64,000 nt of DNA. Origin: Trichomonas vaginalis G3 (taxonomy: Eukaryota > Parabasalia > Trichomonadida > Trichomonadidae). The position numbers and the translations under genes are program-made. This document shows, piece after piece, positions 22,557 to 32,301 of this stretch (within the stretch, counting starts at the first letter, position 1; each line of letters begins with the position of its first letter). The notes under the pieces were generated by a model. It ran no database searches. It was not told the DNA's origin and worked only from the letters and a program-made list of their open reading frames with translations. The stretch lies in NCBI RefSeq assembly GCF_026262505.1, contig NC_067205.1, positions 5,394,001-5,458,000 of the forward strand, in the 5' to 3' direction.

Positions 22557-23132
22557 TTAAAATTTAATTTCCTGAGATTCAAACAATTCTTGAGATAGAT
22601 GATCGACCTCTTTATCGAAAAGGTCCATTATACCACCTGTATGAGGGTCTTCTTCTCCACCTGTTGAATCTGAGCTCAAATTATGGTCGCATCGATTCAG
22701 TTTTGTGGATGTGCTAACCTCCATTACGTTTTGGAGTGTTGCATTTCTTCTTAGGAGCTTGCGGTATTGCAACTTTATAATTACATCTGTTCGTCTTGGG
22801 AATAGTGTTGATATTTGAGTCCATTTTTTGCCAATATTATTTATTGACCACAACAGGATATAGTTCTCCCAAGGTGTAAAGGGAGTATGATCTATGTGAT
22901 CATCAAGGTAATAGAACCATCTATCCTTGCACTGTCTGGGTTTTTTTGTCTTCATCAACTTTGAGATTGCGTCCCAATCAATTTTTCTCTTGTGCTCCAT
23001 AAAATCGCGCATTATTGATTTAAGCTTTTCATCTTCATCTTTCGTAAATTTATTCCTGATTAGATGATTCTGCTGCGCCTGATTCATTAATAAATTGAAT
23101 CTCAATTTTTGAGAGCCGGACGATAAACTCAT
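22557..23132 (-). CDS. two-repeat Myb DNA-binding protein
   Basis: A 191-residue protein with an ATG at 23132. Two Myb/SANT repeats follow each other: about residues 24-73 (FTKDEDEKLKSIM, then WDAISKLM, ending CKDRWFYYL) and 79-131 (FTPWENYILLWSINNIGKKW, ending LQYRKLLRR). These match the R2R3-like Myb proteins expanded in trichomonads, which bind promoter DNA and regulate transcription in the nucleus. The C-terminal 60 residues are acidic and of low complexity. The stop and the overlapping TAAA signal are kept, but a transposon begins 12 bp beyond, so the mRNA 3' end may be formed in transposon sequence. The most similar genes here are at 23580-24077 and 25794-26276. Confidence 0.85.
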   Translation of the reverse strand: MSLSSGSQKLRFNLLMNQAQQNHLIRNKFTKDEDEKLKSIMRDFMEHKRKIDWDAISKLMKTKKPRQCKDRWFYYLDDHIDHTPFTPWENYILLWSINNIGKKWTQISTLFPRRTDVIIKLQYRKLLRRNATLQNVMEVSTSTKLNRCDHNLSSDSTGGEEDPHTGGIMDLFDKEVDHLSQELFESQEIKF

Positions 23133-23579
23133 AACTTAAACAACATTGACATACAAATATGCAAAATGGTTAGATAAATAGTAATCCATAATTTTATAAG
23201 AATTGCAAAAATCCTTTTGAATATAAAAAAATTTAGTTTATTTATTCGATAGAGATTGAGAGAGGAGTAATTTGAGATGTTTTATTGTATATATCAATTT
23301 ATGTAATATTTCTTCACGAACATTTATTAACTATAAAATTGATATATTTACAAAAAATTGAAAGGTATGAATTTCTATAGTTTTATCAATAATCAGCCAT
23401 ATCATTATATTATATTATTTTTAATTTGGCAATTGAAACTTCCTAATATAATTTGAATTGGGCCAGATTTCATCAAAAAATGTTATTCACTCAAATTTTA
23501 TAATAACATGCAAAAAATGTATATCGGATATATCTCATGCTTTATTTCTATTAAAATGAAAATAATCATACAAGAATAA

Positions 23580-24077
23580 TCATCCAAAAAGAAACTCGCT
23601 TTCTTGTTCGACTTGTTCCGAAAAATTTGCTTCTTTAAGGAAGTCTTGTTGCAAATTCTTTGACATAACAGGATGGTTTTTGGGTTGCTTATAATATTTT
23701 GCATTGCTGATTGTAAACACATTTTCTAATGTTGCATTTCTTCTAATAAGCTTTTTATACTGAGATTTGATTGAAACATCAGTTTTATTGTGAAATAACT
23801 GTGTTATTTGTGTCCACTTTTTTCCGAACTTACTGATCAGCCACAAAATCATATAGTTCTCATATGGAGTAAATGGTGTGTGGTTAACTTTTTCATTTAA
23901 ATAATATATCCATCTATCTCTGCATTGTCGCTGATTTTTACTTCCAATTTGTTCAGAAATCATATTCCAATTCAAAGGCAAATTATTTGACTTCATGTTC
24001 ATGATGATTTTTCTTAATTTATCATCCTCTTCTGGTGTGAACATTTGCCTTGTGGATTTATGCGGAGATTGGTTCAT
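23580..24077 (-). CDS. two-repeat Myb DNA-binding protein
   Basis: A 165-residue paralogue of the preceding gene on the same strand, with an ATG at 24077. Repeat one (about 12-63) contains FTPEEDDKLRKIIMNM, WNMISEQIG and CRDRWIYYL. Repeat two (about 69-121) contains FTPYENYMILWLISKFGKKW and SQYKKLIRR. The short tail carries YYKQP, shared with the third copy, and ends acidic and aromatic. A transcription-factor role follows from the family; the target genes are unknown. The gene is separated from the neighbouring Myb gene by about 450 bp of AT-rich spacer, so each copy probably has its own promoter. Confidence 0.85.
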   Translation of the reverse strand: MNQSPHKSTRQMFTPEEDDKLRKIIMNMKSNNLPLNWNMISEQIGSKNQRQCRDRWIYYLNEKVNHTPFTPYENYMILWLISKFGKKWTQITQLFHNKTDVSIKSQYKKLIRRNATLENVFTISNAKYYKQPKNHPVMSKNLQQDFLKEANFSEQVEQESEFLFG

Positions 24078-24471
24078 TATTTAAAAATTTATTTTGAAAA
24101 TTGTTCATGTTTACAAATTTCAATAATTATTGAATTGTTACGGGTTCAGACCTCAATGAATATATCTGATAGAGATCTTATCGGTCATGCAAATATTAAA
24201 TAATTGAATCAACGGAATTAGTTTTTTTGAATAAAACAATTCCGTCTTTCAAATTTTATATATTAATTACGTTCAGATAATTTGAGTTGTTATCAATAAT
24301 TCACATACAAAAGAATAATTTTATAAAGAATGAAGTGAAACATTTTCGGAAAAATACCTTTGAAAGTTATCTGGGCGCTGTGTGAGGCCATACATTTTAC
24401 CTTCATCGTTCCATGTATATATAGGACATACTAAAGAAACTTGAAATTATTAAAATATTTAGATAAATTAA

Positions 24472-25509
24472 GGGTGCACACGAGAGGATCATGTAAACTT
24501 CAGAATTTAGAACCTTATTTTAGGCATTATCTTGGCTACCTATTTAGGCTCGAAAAGCAAAAAATATCAAAAAATACAACTTGAGTCCATTATGACCCTT
24601 TCATGGAGGTGGTTTTTATCCGCTAGTATTTTCCCTTTGAATCTCTTTACAATTCGAAATCAAATTCAAAACTCAGTAGAAGAAAGGAAGAATCGACTTA
24701 CTACGGTTGTAATACGAATAAATACATATATTTAATTATTTTTATTTACATAATAATTGTTTGAAGCTCATATTCCAACAAATTTTTAAATAAAAACATT
24801 AAAATGTTGAAAATGTTCATATATTTTAATAGGGTTTTGGCACTTTATTGAGGAATTACTACATACATAGTCGAACTGAACTTGATATTTTGAAATTTAA
24901 ATTATTTATCAAAATTAAAATTTAACTTGAAATTTATAATTATTTAGTCATATTTTGCATAATTCTAAGTAGATTTTGTAAAAAATCAAGAAAGAAAAAT
25001 TTTAACGTGCTTTATTTTTTCTTTTTTATAATAATACATATTATTATATAATTAACATATTCATAATGTTCACCCTTTCAAAAATATAATCCTCCTCCTC
25101 TCAAATAAACATACATACGGGTGGCCTCTTTTTTCAAAAATTAAAATTTGAAATTTTGGGCTCAAATATTAGAGATTTTTTCAACCTTCAACGATATATG
25201 TTGTCTATATCAGACTTCCTTTCTTTTTGATACTTAACATTGTTCCTAAATCTTAGCCGTTAAGGCTGTTCTGAAAATATTTTTTTTTCGAAAAAATTCG
25301 AAAAAAATTCTTAAAATTCAAAAATCCCTTAATTCCTGAGGATTTTGGAAAAAAGTTTTTACATGAACATGTGTATATTATATGAAGTATATTGATAAGG
25401 TAAAAATCAAATTTTATTGCATATTCATCGAGAAAATAAACTAACGAATCCCTCAAAATTGAGAGGGTAATCCTCCTCCTCTCAAATAAACGTACATACG
25501 GGTGCACCC
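24472..25509. mobile_element. TTAA-flanked non-autonomous transposon with GGGTGCAC ends
   Basis: Inverted ends GGGTGCAC (24472-24479) and GTGCACCC (25502-25509) are each bordered by TTAA (24468-24471 and 25510-25513). The ends resemble those of the element at 11302-13096, and both share a CTCAAaaTTGAG inverted repeat next to one end. A 40-bp segment (TCCTCCTCCTCTCAAATAAA onward) occurs twice, near 25089 and 25470. No transposase frame is present. It lies between two Myb genes. Confidence 0.75.
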
Positions 25510-25793
25510 TTAAAGTATAGATTGAATTTATTTTTATCGTCATATGCTTGAAAAAAAAATTCAACTGTCAAAATATCGTTCAAATATCACAAAGACCACC
25601 AAAATTAAACAGTCGAGATTAGTACAATAATGATATTACAAATAATAAACTTAAAAATTAATAGAATCATTTTTATTAAAATTTATAAAAAAAATAACAT
25701 TATTGATATATTCAGATTAAAAATATTATTAGTATCAAAGATAGTATAATTTAGGACGTAAAGAAATGCTTATAAATTTTTGCTATAAAAATA

Positions 25794-26276
25794 TTAAATT
25801 GAAATAAATTCAGTTTCAAATGTAGCAAATAATTGATCCAATTCATTTAATGATCTGATGTTTTCATCATCTTCATCTTTTCTTGGTTGTTTATAATATT
25901 TTTCTGTATCTAAAGTAAATACATTTTCTAGTGTTGCATTACGACGCATCAACTTTCTGTATTGTGATTTGATTGTTATATCTGTTCTATTTGGGAATAA
26001 CTGGGTTAATTGAGTCCATTTCATACCAATTTGATTAATTGACCATAATAGTATGTAATTTTCTGTTGGAGTAAAAGGACTCTTATCAATCTTGTCATTC
26101 AAATAGTAAAACCATCTATCTTTACATTGACGAGGGTTTTTGTTTACCATTTGTTTTGAAATATCATCCCAATTGATATGCTTATGTAGTTTCATGTATT
26201 CTTCAGTTATTTTCGTCAACATTTCATCATCATCTTTTGTAAACATATGGCAAGAGTTATGATTCTTAGCTTTCAT
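25794..26276 (-). CDS. two-repeat Myb DNA-binding protein
   Basis: A 160-residue third member of the Myb cluster. The frame is open further upstream, but the first ATG is at 26276 and is taken as the start. Repeat one (about 11-63) has FTKDDDEMLTKITEEY, WDDISKQMV and CKDRWFYYL. Repeat two (about 69-121) has FTPTENYILLWSINQIGMKW and SQYRKLMRR. The tail has YYKQP, as in the 23580 copy, and ends acidic. About 25 nt before the ATG the coding strand reads TCATT, a match to the trichomonad initiator TCAY(T/A). Nuclear transcription factor by family. Confidence 0.85.
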   Translation of the reverse strand: MKAKNHNSCHMFTKDDDEMLTKITEEYMKLHKHINWDDISKQMVNKNPRQCKDRWFYYLNDKIDKSPFTPTENYILLWSINQIGMKWTQLTQLFPNRTDITIKSQYRKLMRRNATLENVFTLDTEKYYKQPRKDEDDENIRSLNELDQLFATFETEFISI

Positions 26277-27659
26277 TAAAATTAAATAGGATTGAATGAT
26301 TCTCAATTTTGAGTGGGCAAGACCACATTACAATACAAAAATTCTTTTCAAAGTAAAATCTTTGCAAATAAAATGCAAATTTACTCATATACTTAAAATA
26401 TTAAATTATTAAATTTTAAAATTGGTTAAATTGAATAATTGGGTTTTCAAAATTATTTTTCCCATCAAAAATTTGTTAATATCCATTTATTGAAGTATTA
26501 TATTCGAAATTAATTTATATATTATTGATTATGTAAGAATAGTATTGATTTTGTAAATTTTCCAAATTCAAAATGAAGAATTAATAGAGTTCCAAGAATT
26601 TTATGCAGATTTTTTGAGAGGCCAAAACTGGTGTTCCATTAATATATATTGTAAATATCGTAATATGCTAATTTTCGATAATTTTCTTATTCAAATTATG
26701 GAAATAGCGCTTATTTATTGATTTTATACAATGAACTTTATATAAAGATAGTTGTTTATATACATATTTGAATTATTTAAAATAACTCCAATAATATCAA
26801 TCGAAATTATTTATTCAAGGAATCATACTCCAATTTATAAATTTGATCCTTAATACTTGCAAAGAATCAATCTATAAGAAATTGCTATGAAAATGTCTCC
26901 AATTCACTGTTTTTGAATCTAAATCGTCCATTAAACCTTAATTTTATTTAACTTAAAATGCATCCAAAACATTTTTATCAATCATTATAATAGTTTATAA
27001 AATATGTTTCGATTTTTTTGAAATTTTATAAAATTTGATTCACCCAAAATTATTAGAATCCTTTAAAATTCCTAAGAAAATTCGCCGGTGCTTACAATTA
27101 TACATCAAATTTTACTTATTTGATGCATCGACTATTCTTTCTATGAATTTTCATTCATACATTGAAAAAGATAAATCATCGAATAAAGTTATACATTTAT
27201 TAAACTACTAATCGATTACCGATTAACTGATATTTTTATTTTGATAAGATGTCATCGGTTTATGATCTCAAAAATTCAATGAATTAAATTTTTGAGGGCT
27301 AATGTGGTCATCAAGTTTGTTTTGCATTTATTTTATTTTGAGAAATAATGAATCATATTATTTTAGCAAAAAATGGAAATCGCTTCAATGAAGTTATTTT
27401 CAATATGAAATATTAACCAAAAATTCAACTATTCTAAATAATCTCTTCAATAAGTTTTCAAGTATTTATTTAAAGATACTAGTTTCAATTTAAATTATTG
27501 CAAGAAAACCAATAAGCAAGAATATGAAAAAGAACTAACAGCAAACAGAAGGAGATTCATCCATTATCATGTCTTTTGAAATTAATAAAAAAAAAGAATA
27601 ATCGATAATATTTTGATTTCAAAATCAAACTCGGTGAAACGAAATGCAAGTAAATTTAA

Positions 27660-27663
<4 letters not shown>
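26277..27663. other. gene-free AT-rich region
   Basis: About 1.4 kb of very AT-rich DNA between the Myb cluster and Polinton A. No open frame or repeat structure stands out. It ends at the 6-bp AATTAA target site (27664-27669) of Polinton A. Confidence 0.5.
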
Positions 27664-27669
<6 letters not shown>

Positions 27670-27697
<28 letters not shown>

Positions 27698-27742
27698 TAT
27701 TGGGGCTTCCAGGCACTTCGTGCCCTCTAGCCCCGAAGATGT
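27670..27742 (+). repeat. left terminal inverted repeat of Polinton A
   Basis: A run of 26 A (27670-27695), then GGTATTGGGGCTTCC and on to GAAGATG. The segment folds as GGGGCT...AGCCCC around an inner hairpin, GGCAC-TTC-GTGCC. The right end carries the same structure with paired base changes. Confidence 0.85.
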
Positions 27743-28278
27743 TTTGTCACTTTTCTGTCACTTTTCAGGAAAAAAACATTTTTATTAAATATAAAATGAA
27801 TTTTACAAAACCACCGTTACCCTTCTTTGGAAATAAGAGTAGATGTAAAGATATTCTATTGAGAGAACTTAAGAAACTACCGAATGGTCTAACATTTGTA
27901 GATTTGTTCGGTGGAAGTTTCTATATATCTCATTTGTGCCATACAATATTTCCTGACTCAAAGATTATATGCAATGACTTCGACAACTATATGAACCGTC
28001 TCAAACATATACCAGACACAAACAAAATATTGAAAGAGTTAAAAGAAAAGATACCTATAGGTAAGATGGAACGTATACCATTAGATAAGAAAAATACTGT
28101 CAGAGAGGTTTTGAAAAAAGCAGAGTATATTGACTGGGATAGTATATCTGCTAGACTATTGTATAGTGGTTCTATAAGAGTTCATGACATTGAAACACTT
28201 ATGTCAAACGTTTTATATCTTAACTATACAAAGGTTTTCAAAGAGAACATAGAAAAATATACTGAGGGTATAGAGTTT

Positions 28279-28358
28279 GTGAGATGTCATTGGACAGAGT
28301 TGTATGAAAAATATAAAAACAAGGAAAATGTTTTCTTTATAGTAGACCCGCCGTTCTA
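28279..28358 (+). repeat. 80-bp direct duplication, left copy
   Basis: These 80 bp are identical to 30333-30412 and border the insertion 28359-30332 exactly. Eukaryotic DNA transposons normally duplicate 2-11 bp, so the length is unusual. Confidence 0.9.
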
Positions 28359-28626
28359 GAAACAATAAGAATTACCGAAAAAGTGACAAAACATCAAAAA
28401 CAGGGAGGGGGTCTCAATTTTTATTACTTATATTATTTTACAATATTTATATAAATACTCTTTATAATATATTTTACTATAAAATTATACCTCAAATTCA
28501 AATATTTAAAATATTATTTACATAATTATCTCAAAATTATATTTTTATATATTATTTTTCATATGTATAAATCATATAATCTATATCTATGCAAATCTCA
28601 TCTAAAATTTTTTGAAACAAACCGCT

Positions 28627-29690
28627 ACCATTTTATAATGGTCCATCTTAAATTCATCATAAATTCTGGTACATGTTAGTACCAGAGTCTTCAAATCTCA
28701 AACACTCTGGTACCAACATGTACCAGACGCGAGTTTCCAATGCCCTCGTACGATTTTCTATTAAGATCTTCTTTGAATGAGAAGGTCTTCATAGAAACTC
28801 GTACGAGGGCTTCTCTTTTAAATACTCTGGTACCTGCTGGTATCGGAGTCGACTTTACAGCCCTTTCCCCAATTTTGAAGCTGGGGAAAGTTTTCAAGCA
28901 ATGAAAGGGAAGCTCTCGCTATGAGGTGAAAATCTAGAATTTTTACCTCATAGCGAGTAATCCTTTGTTAATTGCTTGAAAACTTTCTTCAAATTATCAA
29001 AATTTCGAGGAAAGTTTCCTTGCTTCAAAGTAGAGATGGAGCCCTTTGAGCCACTGCATATAGGTCAGTGACTCAAAATACTCCATCTCTACTAGAAATC
29101 GCCAAAATTTGGGTCGCAATCTTTGAAATGCGACGCAAGTTTTGGCAATTTCGCGAGGGACTTGCTCCATTTGGTGCATAGATTCACACTCTATGCACCA
29201 GATGGAACAATTCTTTCGCTGACAGCGGGAAACTTTGTCTGAATAGTTTAACATTCAGACAAAGTTTTCCGCTGTCAGAGAGGGAATGGAAGGGTAAGAG
29301 GTATATATTCATAATGTATACCTCTTACTCTTCCATTCCCTCAAGAAAGTTCAAAAACTTGGGTGCAATCAGAACTGATTGCACCCAAGTTTTTGAACTT
29401 TATATAAGGAATTGTTGGCTATGATGTACTGATCATGAATCAGTACATCATAGCCAACAATTCCTTCGCAAACAGTGGGAAACTTTGTCTGAATAGTTTA
29501 ACATTCAGACAAAGTTTCCCGCTGTCAGGGAGGGAATTAGAGGGTGGGAGATATATAGATAGACTATAAATCTCTCACCCTTTAATTCCCTCAAGAAAAT
29601 TCAAAAACTTGGGTGCAATCAGTTCTGATTGCACCCAAGTTTTTGAATTTTGTATAAGGAATTGTTGGCTATGATGTGGATAGCCGCTGC
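28627..29690. repeat. array of about 14 tandem hairpins
   Basis: Successive inverted repeats of about 60-65 bp with almost no spacers, for example arms 28666-28688/28704-28726. Stems are about 20-28 bp and nearly perfect. A four-hairpin block of about 245 bp is repeated in tandem with divergence (beginning near 29219 and near 29466): each block has a GGGAAACTTTGTCTGAATAG hairpin, a GGGAAT hairpin, a TTCAAAAACTTGGGTGCAAT hairpin and an AAGGAATTGTTGGCTATGAT hairpin. The last hairpin is cut off where coding sequence begins. Confidence 0.85.
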
Positions 29691-30219
29691 CAGACCAAAT
29701 GAATTAACCGTTGTGAATAACGTTTCTGAATCTTTATTTAAAAAGATAAAATATCACGATTTTGGCTGCGTTAAAAATCAAAGAATTGATGTTTTTGTCA
29801 AAAATCTTTTAGAAGAAGTTGCACCCAATTACTTTTATCGTATTAAAAACGATTTACTTCAAACAGGTTTTATGCCTTCAATTAGAATTCGCGAGCCTCG
29901 ATTGACAGATTATAAAACAAAATTGAAAAGAGAAGTTCAATCACGTTTATACCAAGTATTAAATTTTGTTCAGAATCAAGAAGCCAATTTGAATCCATTA
30001 AGATTTTTATTGGAAAATGCTGAAGAAAAACTTTCTCAAATAAATGAGAAGATACAAAATTCAATTACATATTTAAGATCGTTTGAAATTCCAAATGAAT
30101 TGTTAGATACGTATATGTTAGAAATTAATGAATTTTGTTATAATTCTCCAGATTATATTTTAGAACATTTCGAAGAATTTTTAGAGGATTTCAAAGAAAA
30201 GAATAATTTAATAGACTAA
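29671..30219 (+). pseudogene. C-terminal remnant of a DNA transposase (MULE-like?)
   Basis: About 180 codons, open from the end of the hairpin array to a stop at 30219. The start carries ARPNELTVVNNVSESLFKKI, resembling the conserved NN-x-SE segment near the end of the DDE domain of MULE-type transposases. The rest is a charged helical tail. The N-terminal and catalytic regions are absent; their place is taken by the hairpin array, so this is a remnant and the element is non-autonomous. The superfamily assignment is moderately sure at best. Confidence 0.5.
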
Positions 30220-30332
30220 AAAATTTATTATTTTTATTTATTGTGAATTTTAAATTGTCACTTTTTAAGTGTTAGTCCCTATTGAAAGTGTCACTTTTTG
30301 GGTGTCACTTTTTCGGAAATTCTTATATACTC

Positions 30333-30412
30333 GTGAGATGTCATTGGACAGAGTTGTATGAAAAATATAAAAACAAGGAAAATGTTTTCTTTATAGTAGA
30401 CCCGCCGTTCTA
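30333..30412 (+). repeat. 80-bp direct duplication, right copy
   Basis: Identical to 28279-28358; see the left copy. It is followed directly by the continuation of the methyltransferase region. Confidence 0.9.
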
Positions 30413-30807
30413 TAACACATATGATTTTCAATACCAAGTAGACTGGACTTTGAGAGACTCTTTAGAAACTTTAGACGTTTTACATAACCATCCATGCTTT
30501 TACTTTACATCCGATAAAAGTGGTTTGGAAAGTGTCATGAGATGGTTAGAGGATATGCATGACTATGAGTTTAGATACGATAAGATAGAATATGAGAGAG
30601 GTCCTATAAACCGGAGAAAGTGTCATAACAAAGAAATTTTATTGGTAAGTAAATGTGGTTTGAAATAGGACTACTTGTTTTAGGTTTTTTCCATTGTGTC
30701 ATTTACTTATTTGACGTGGCAGAAAGATATAGAGAATATGAAGATGAACCAATACCAGCAAATGTTCAGCATATGTACTCGTAAGAGATATTTTTATCTA
30801 ATATTAA

Positions 30808-31170
30808 ATGGACGCACAGAACTTAGCGAATGCACAGAAACCCGGACAACCAAACCCAGAGAATATTCCAAATGAAGTTAGAATACAAACTGCAATGGCA
30901 AACTATGGTCAAGTGCCAACAGATGTACAAATGCAAACTGCCATGTCAAATGACGCTGCGTTAGGTTTGCCACCATGGTATGCAAATATGAGATGGAAAG
31001 AGTTTTATACAAACCCTGAAGTGGGATATAAACAACTCTATGCAGATGACGCGAACACAGGAGTTGACCCAGAGTATGTTTTCTACCAGAGGAGAAATAG
31101 AATGTATGAGCTCCAGTTAAAAAATGCTATGGAACTCAGAAGGAAACGTAAGAGACTAGGCGGACATTAG
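30808..31170 (+). CDS. Polinton A part: small protein, unknown
   Basis: A 120-residue frame with ATG after an AT-rich leader. The N-terminus is rich in N, P and Q with a repeated phrase (IQTAMANYGQVP/MQTAMSNDAALG). The middle is aromatic (PPWYANMRWKEFY) and the C-terminus basic (LRRKRKRLGGH). It sits beside small virion-like genes; no family is recognised. Confidence 0.6.
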   Translation: MDAQNLANAQKPGQPNPENIPNEVRIQTAMANYGQVPTDVQMQTAMSNDAALGLPPWYANMRWKEFYTNPEVGYKQLYADDANTGVDPEYVFYQRRNRMYELQLKNAMELRRKRKRLGGH

Positions 31171-31188
31171 ATTTTTACATATAGTAAA

Positions 31189-31431
31189 ATGGGTTTCTTT
31201 GGAAGAATAGGAAACTTCTTCAGAAGAGTTGGAAGAGGTATATGGAATGGAATAAAATCTGTCGGAAGAGGAGTATGGAACGGTATCAAAAATATTGGTA
31301 AAAGAGTAGGTCAGTTCGTTGGTATTATACCTAAAGACCCTGAACCAGAAGAACAAGCTCCTGTTATACAACAACCTGAACCTGCACCACAGTCTAGTTG
31401 GCAACCAAATCCAACACCTCAACCGTATTAA
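31189..31431 (+). CDS. Polinton A part: amphipathic pVI-like peptide
   Basis: An 80-residue protein. Residues 1-45 form a strongly amphipathic, glycine-spaced, basic helix with repeats of the type VGRGIWNGIKS / VGRGVWNGIKN. The rest is a P/Q/E-rich tail. Membrane-active cement proteins such as adenovirus pVI have this general character, and small proteins of this kind are common in Polintons. The assignment rests on character, not on a sequence match. Confidence 0.55.
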   Translation: MGFFGRIGNFFRRVGRGIWNGIKSVGRGVWNGIKNIGKRVGQFVGIIPKDPEPEEQAPVIQQPEPAPQSSWQPNPTPQPY

Positions 31432-31435
31432 AAAA

Positions 31436-32283
31436 TTATATTTTTACCGTTCGATAGTAGTTGTATATGAGACTAAGTTCTAAGTAAAACGCGTGGTATA
31501 ATGGAACTATTCTCTTTCTTCCATCTGTAGTAAACCATACTTGAAAGTCTGAAATACTTCCACTCGGTGGTTCATATAGCTTTGTAGGTTTTTCGTAAAA
31601 GTCATTTGCCAAGCATAAAAAAGAGTTTTGTGCACCAGAAAATGAAGCATGAACGATAATAGCATCTGAGTCGAAAACATTTTCATATGTTCCATTAGGG
31701 TTTTCGACTTCATAAAAGTCCGGGTGTACTGGATATTCTGCAGGCTGATTTAACATCCTCAAAAATCTATACCATGCCAAGTTGTTATATTTTGTAGAAA
31801 TATAAACGTCTTCTCCAAGGTCTTCTATTCTATTGAATTTAACAGTTGCATTTTTCCTGTCATAAACAATATCGAGATGGTACTCTCCTTCGTCAATGTT
31901 GTACTGTTTTGCATATTCGAGATAGATATCGTTTATTTTTCTTGAAAAGCTTGAAGAGTTGTTTCTAAGTTTACAAGCAAATTCACTTGTAAAAGTTTTC
32001 CCTGTTCAAATTTCTCATACGTACGTTTTTCTTTGTTATAGTATCGAATTTCAAAAGCGACCGTAAATGGGAAACCATGTATGGCTTCTGAAATGAACTT
32101 CATTCTACGAAAGCCAACAGCTTTTGTGACGGATGGGTCTCTTAACCATCTAAGTGGGTAGTCAAAACGATAGCCTTCATGCTTTACGGTCTCTGTCTCA
32201 AACTTTTGACCGACGTTAGTAAAAAGTTCATCTAATGGTTTAGTTGTAGCAACTCTTGAATTTTCTTTTTCTATTGAAAGCAT
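31436..32283 (-). pseudogene. Polinton A part: broken paralogue of the protein at 37932-38792
   Basis: The minus strand matches the 286-residue protein at 37932-38792 along its length, with shared phrases such as TKPLDxxFTN, YRFDYPxRWL and DFQVWFTT. A structural (virion) role is possible from context. This copy is broken. Confidence 0.7.
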
Positions 32284-32301
32284 ATTTTATCTAGAATAAA
32301 A

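Larger units (their letters stand above)
28359..30332. mobile_element. 1974-bp DNA transposon inserted in Polinton A, with hairpin array
   Basis: Its ends are imperfect 30-bp inverted repeats with the core TAAGAATTwCCGAAAAAGTG (left about 28366, right end about 30325). The subterminal string GTGTCACTTTTT is repeated near the right end. It contains a long array of hairpins (28627-29690) and then the C-terminal part of a probable transposase (to 30219). It is flanked by an 80-bp direct duplication. It is a DDE-type DNA transposon by its coding remnant, probably MULE-like. Confidence 0.75.
27796..30668 (+). pseudogene. Polinton A part: D12-class adenine-N6 DNA methyltransferase, split by an insertion
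   Basis: The first part has the PPLPFFGNKSR motif (SAM-binding region of D12/Dam-type enzymes) and FVDLFGGSF. The catalytic DPPF motif is followed by the C-terminal region (about 30413-30668). A 1974-bp DNA transposon lies within the gene, and 80 bp of the gene are duplicated on either side of it. An element-encoded methyltransferase could mark element DNA (inference). Confidence 0.8.
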
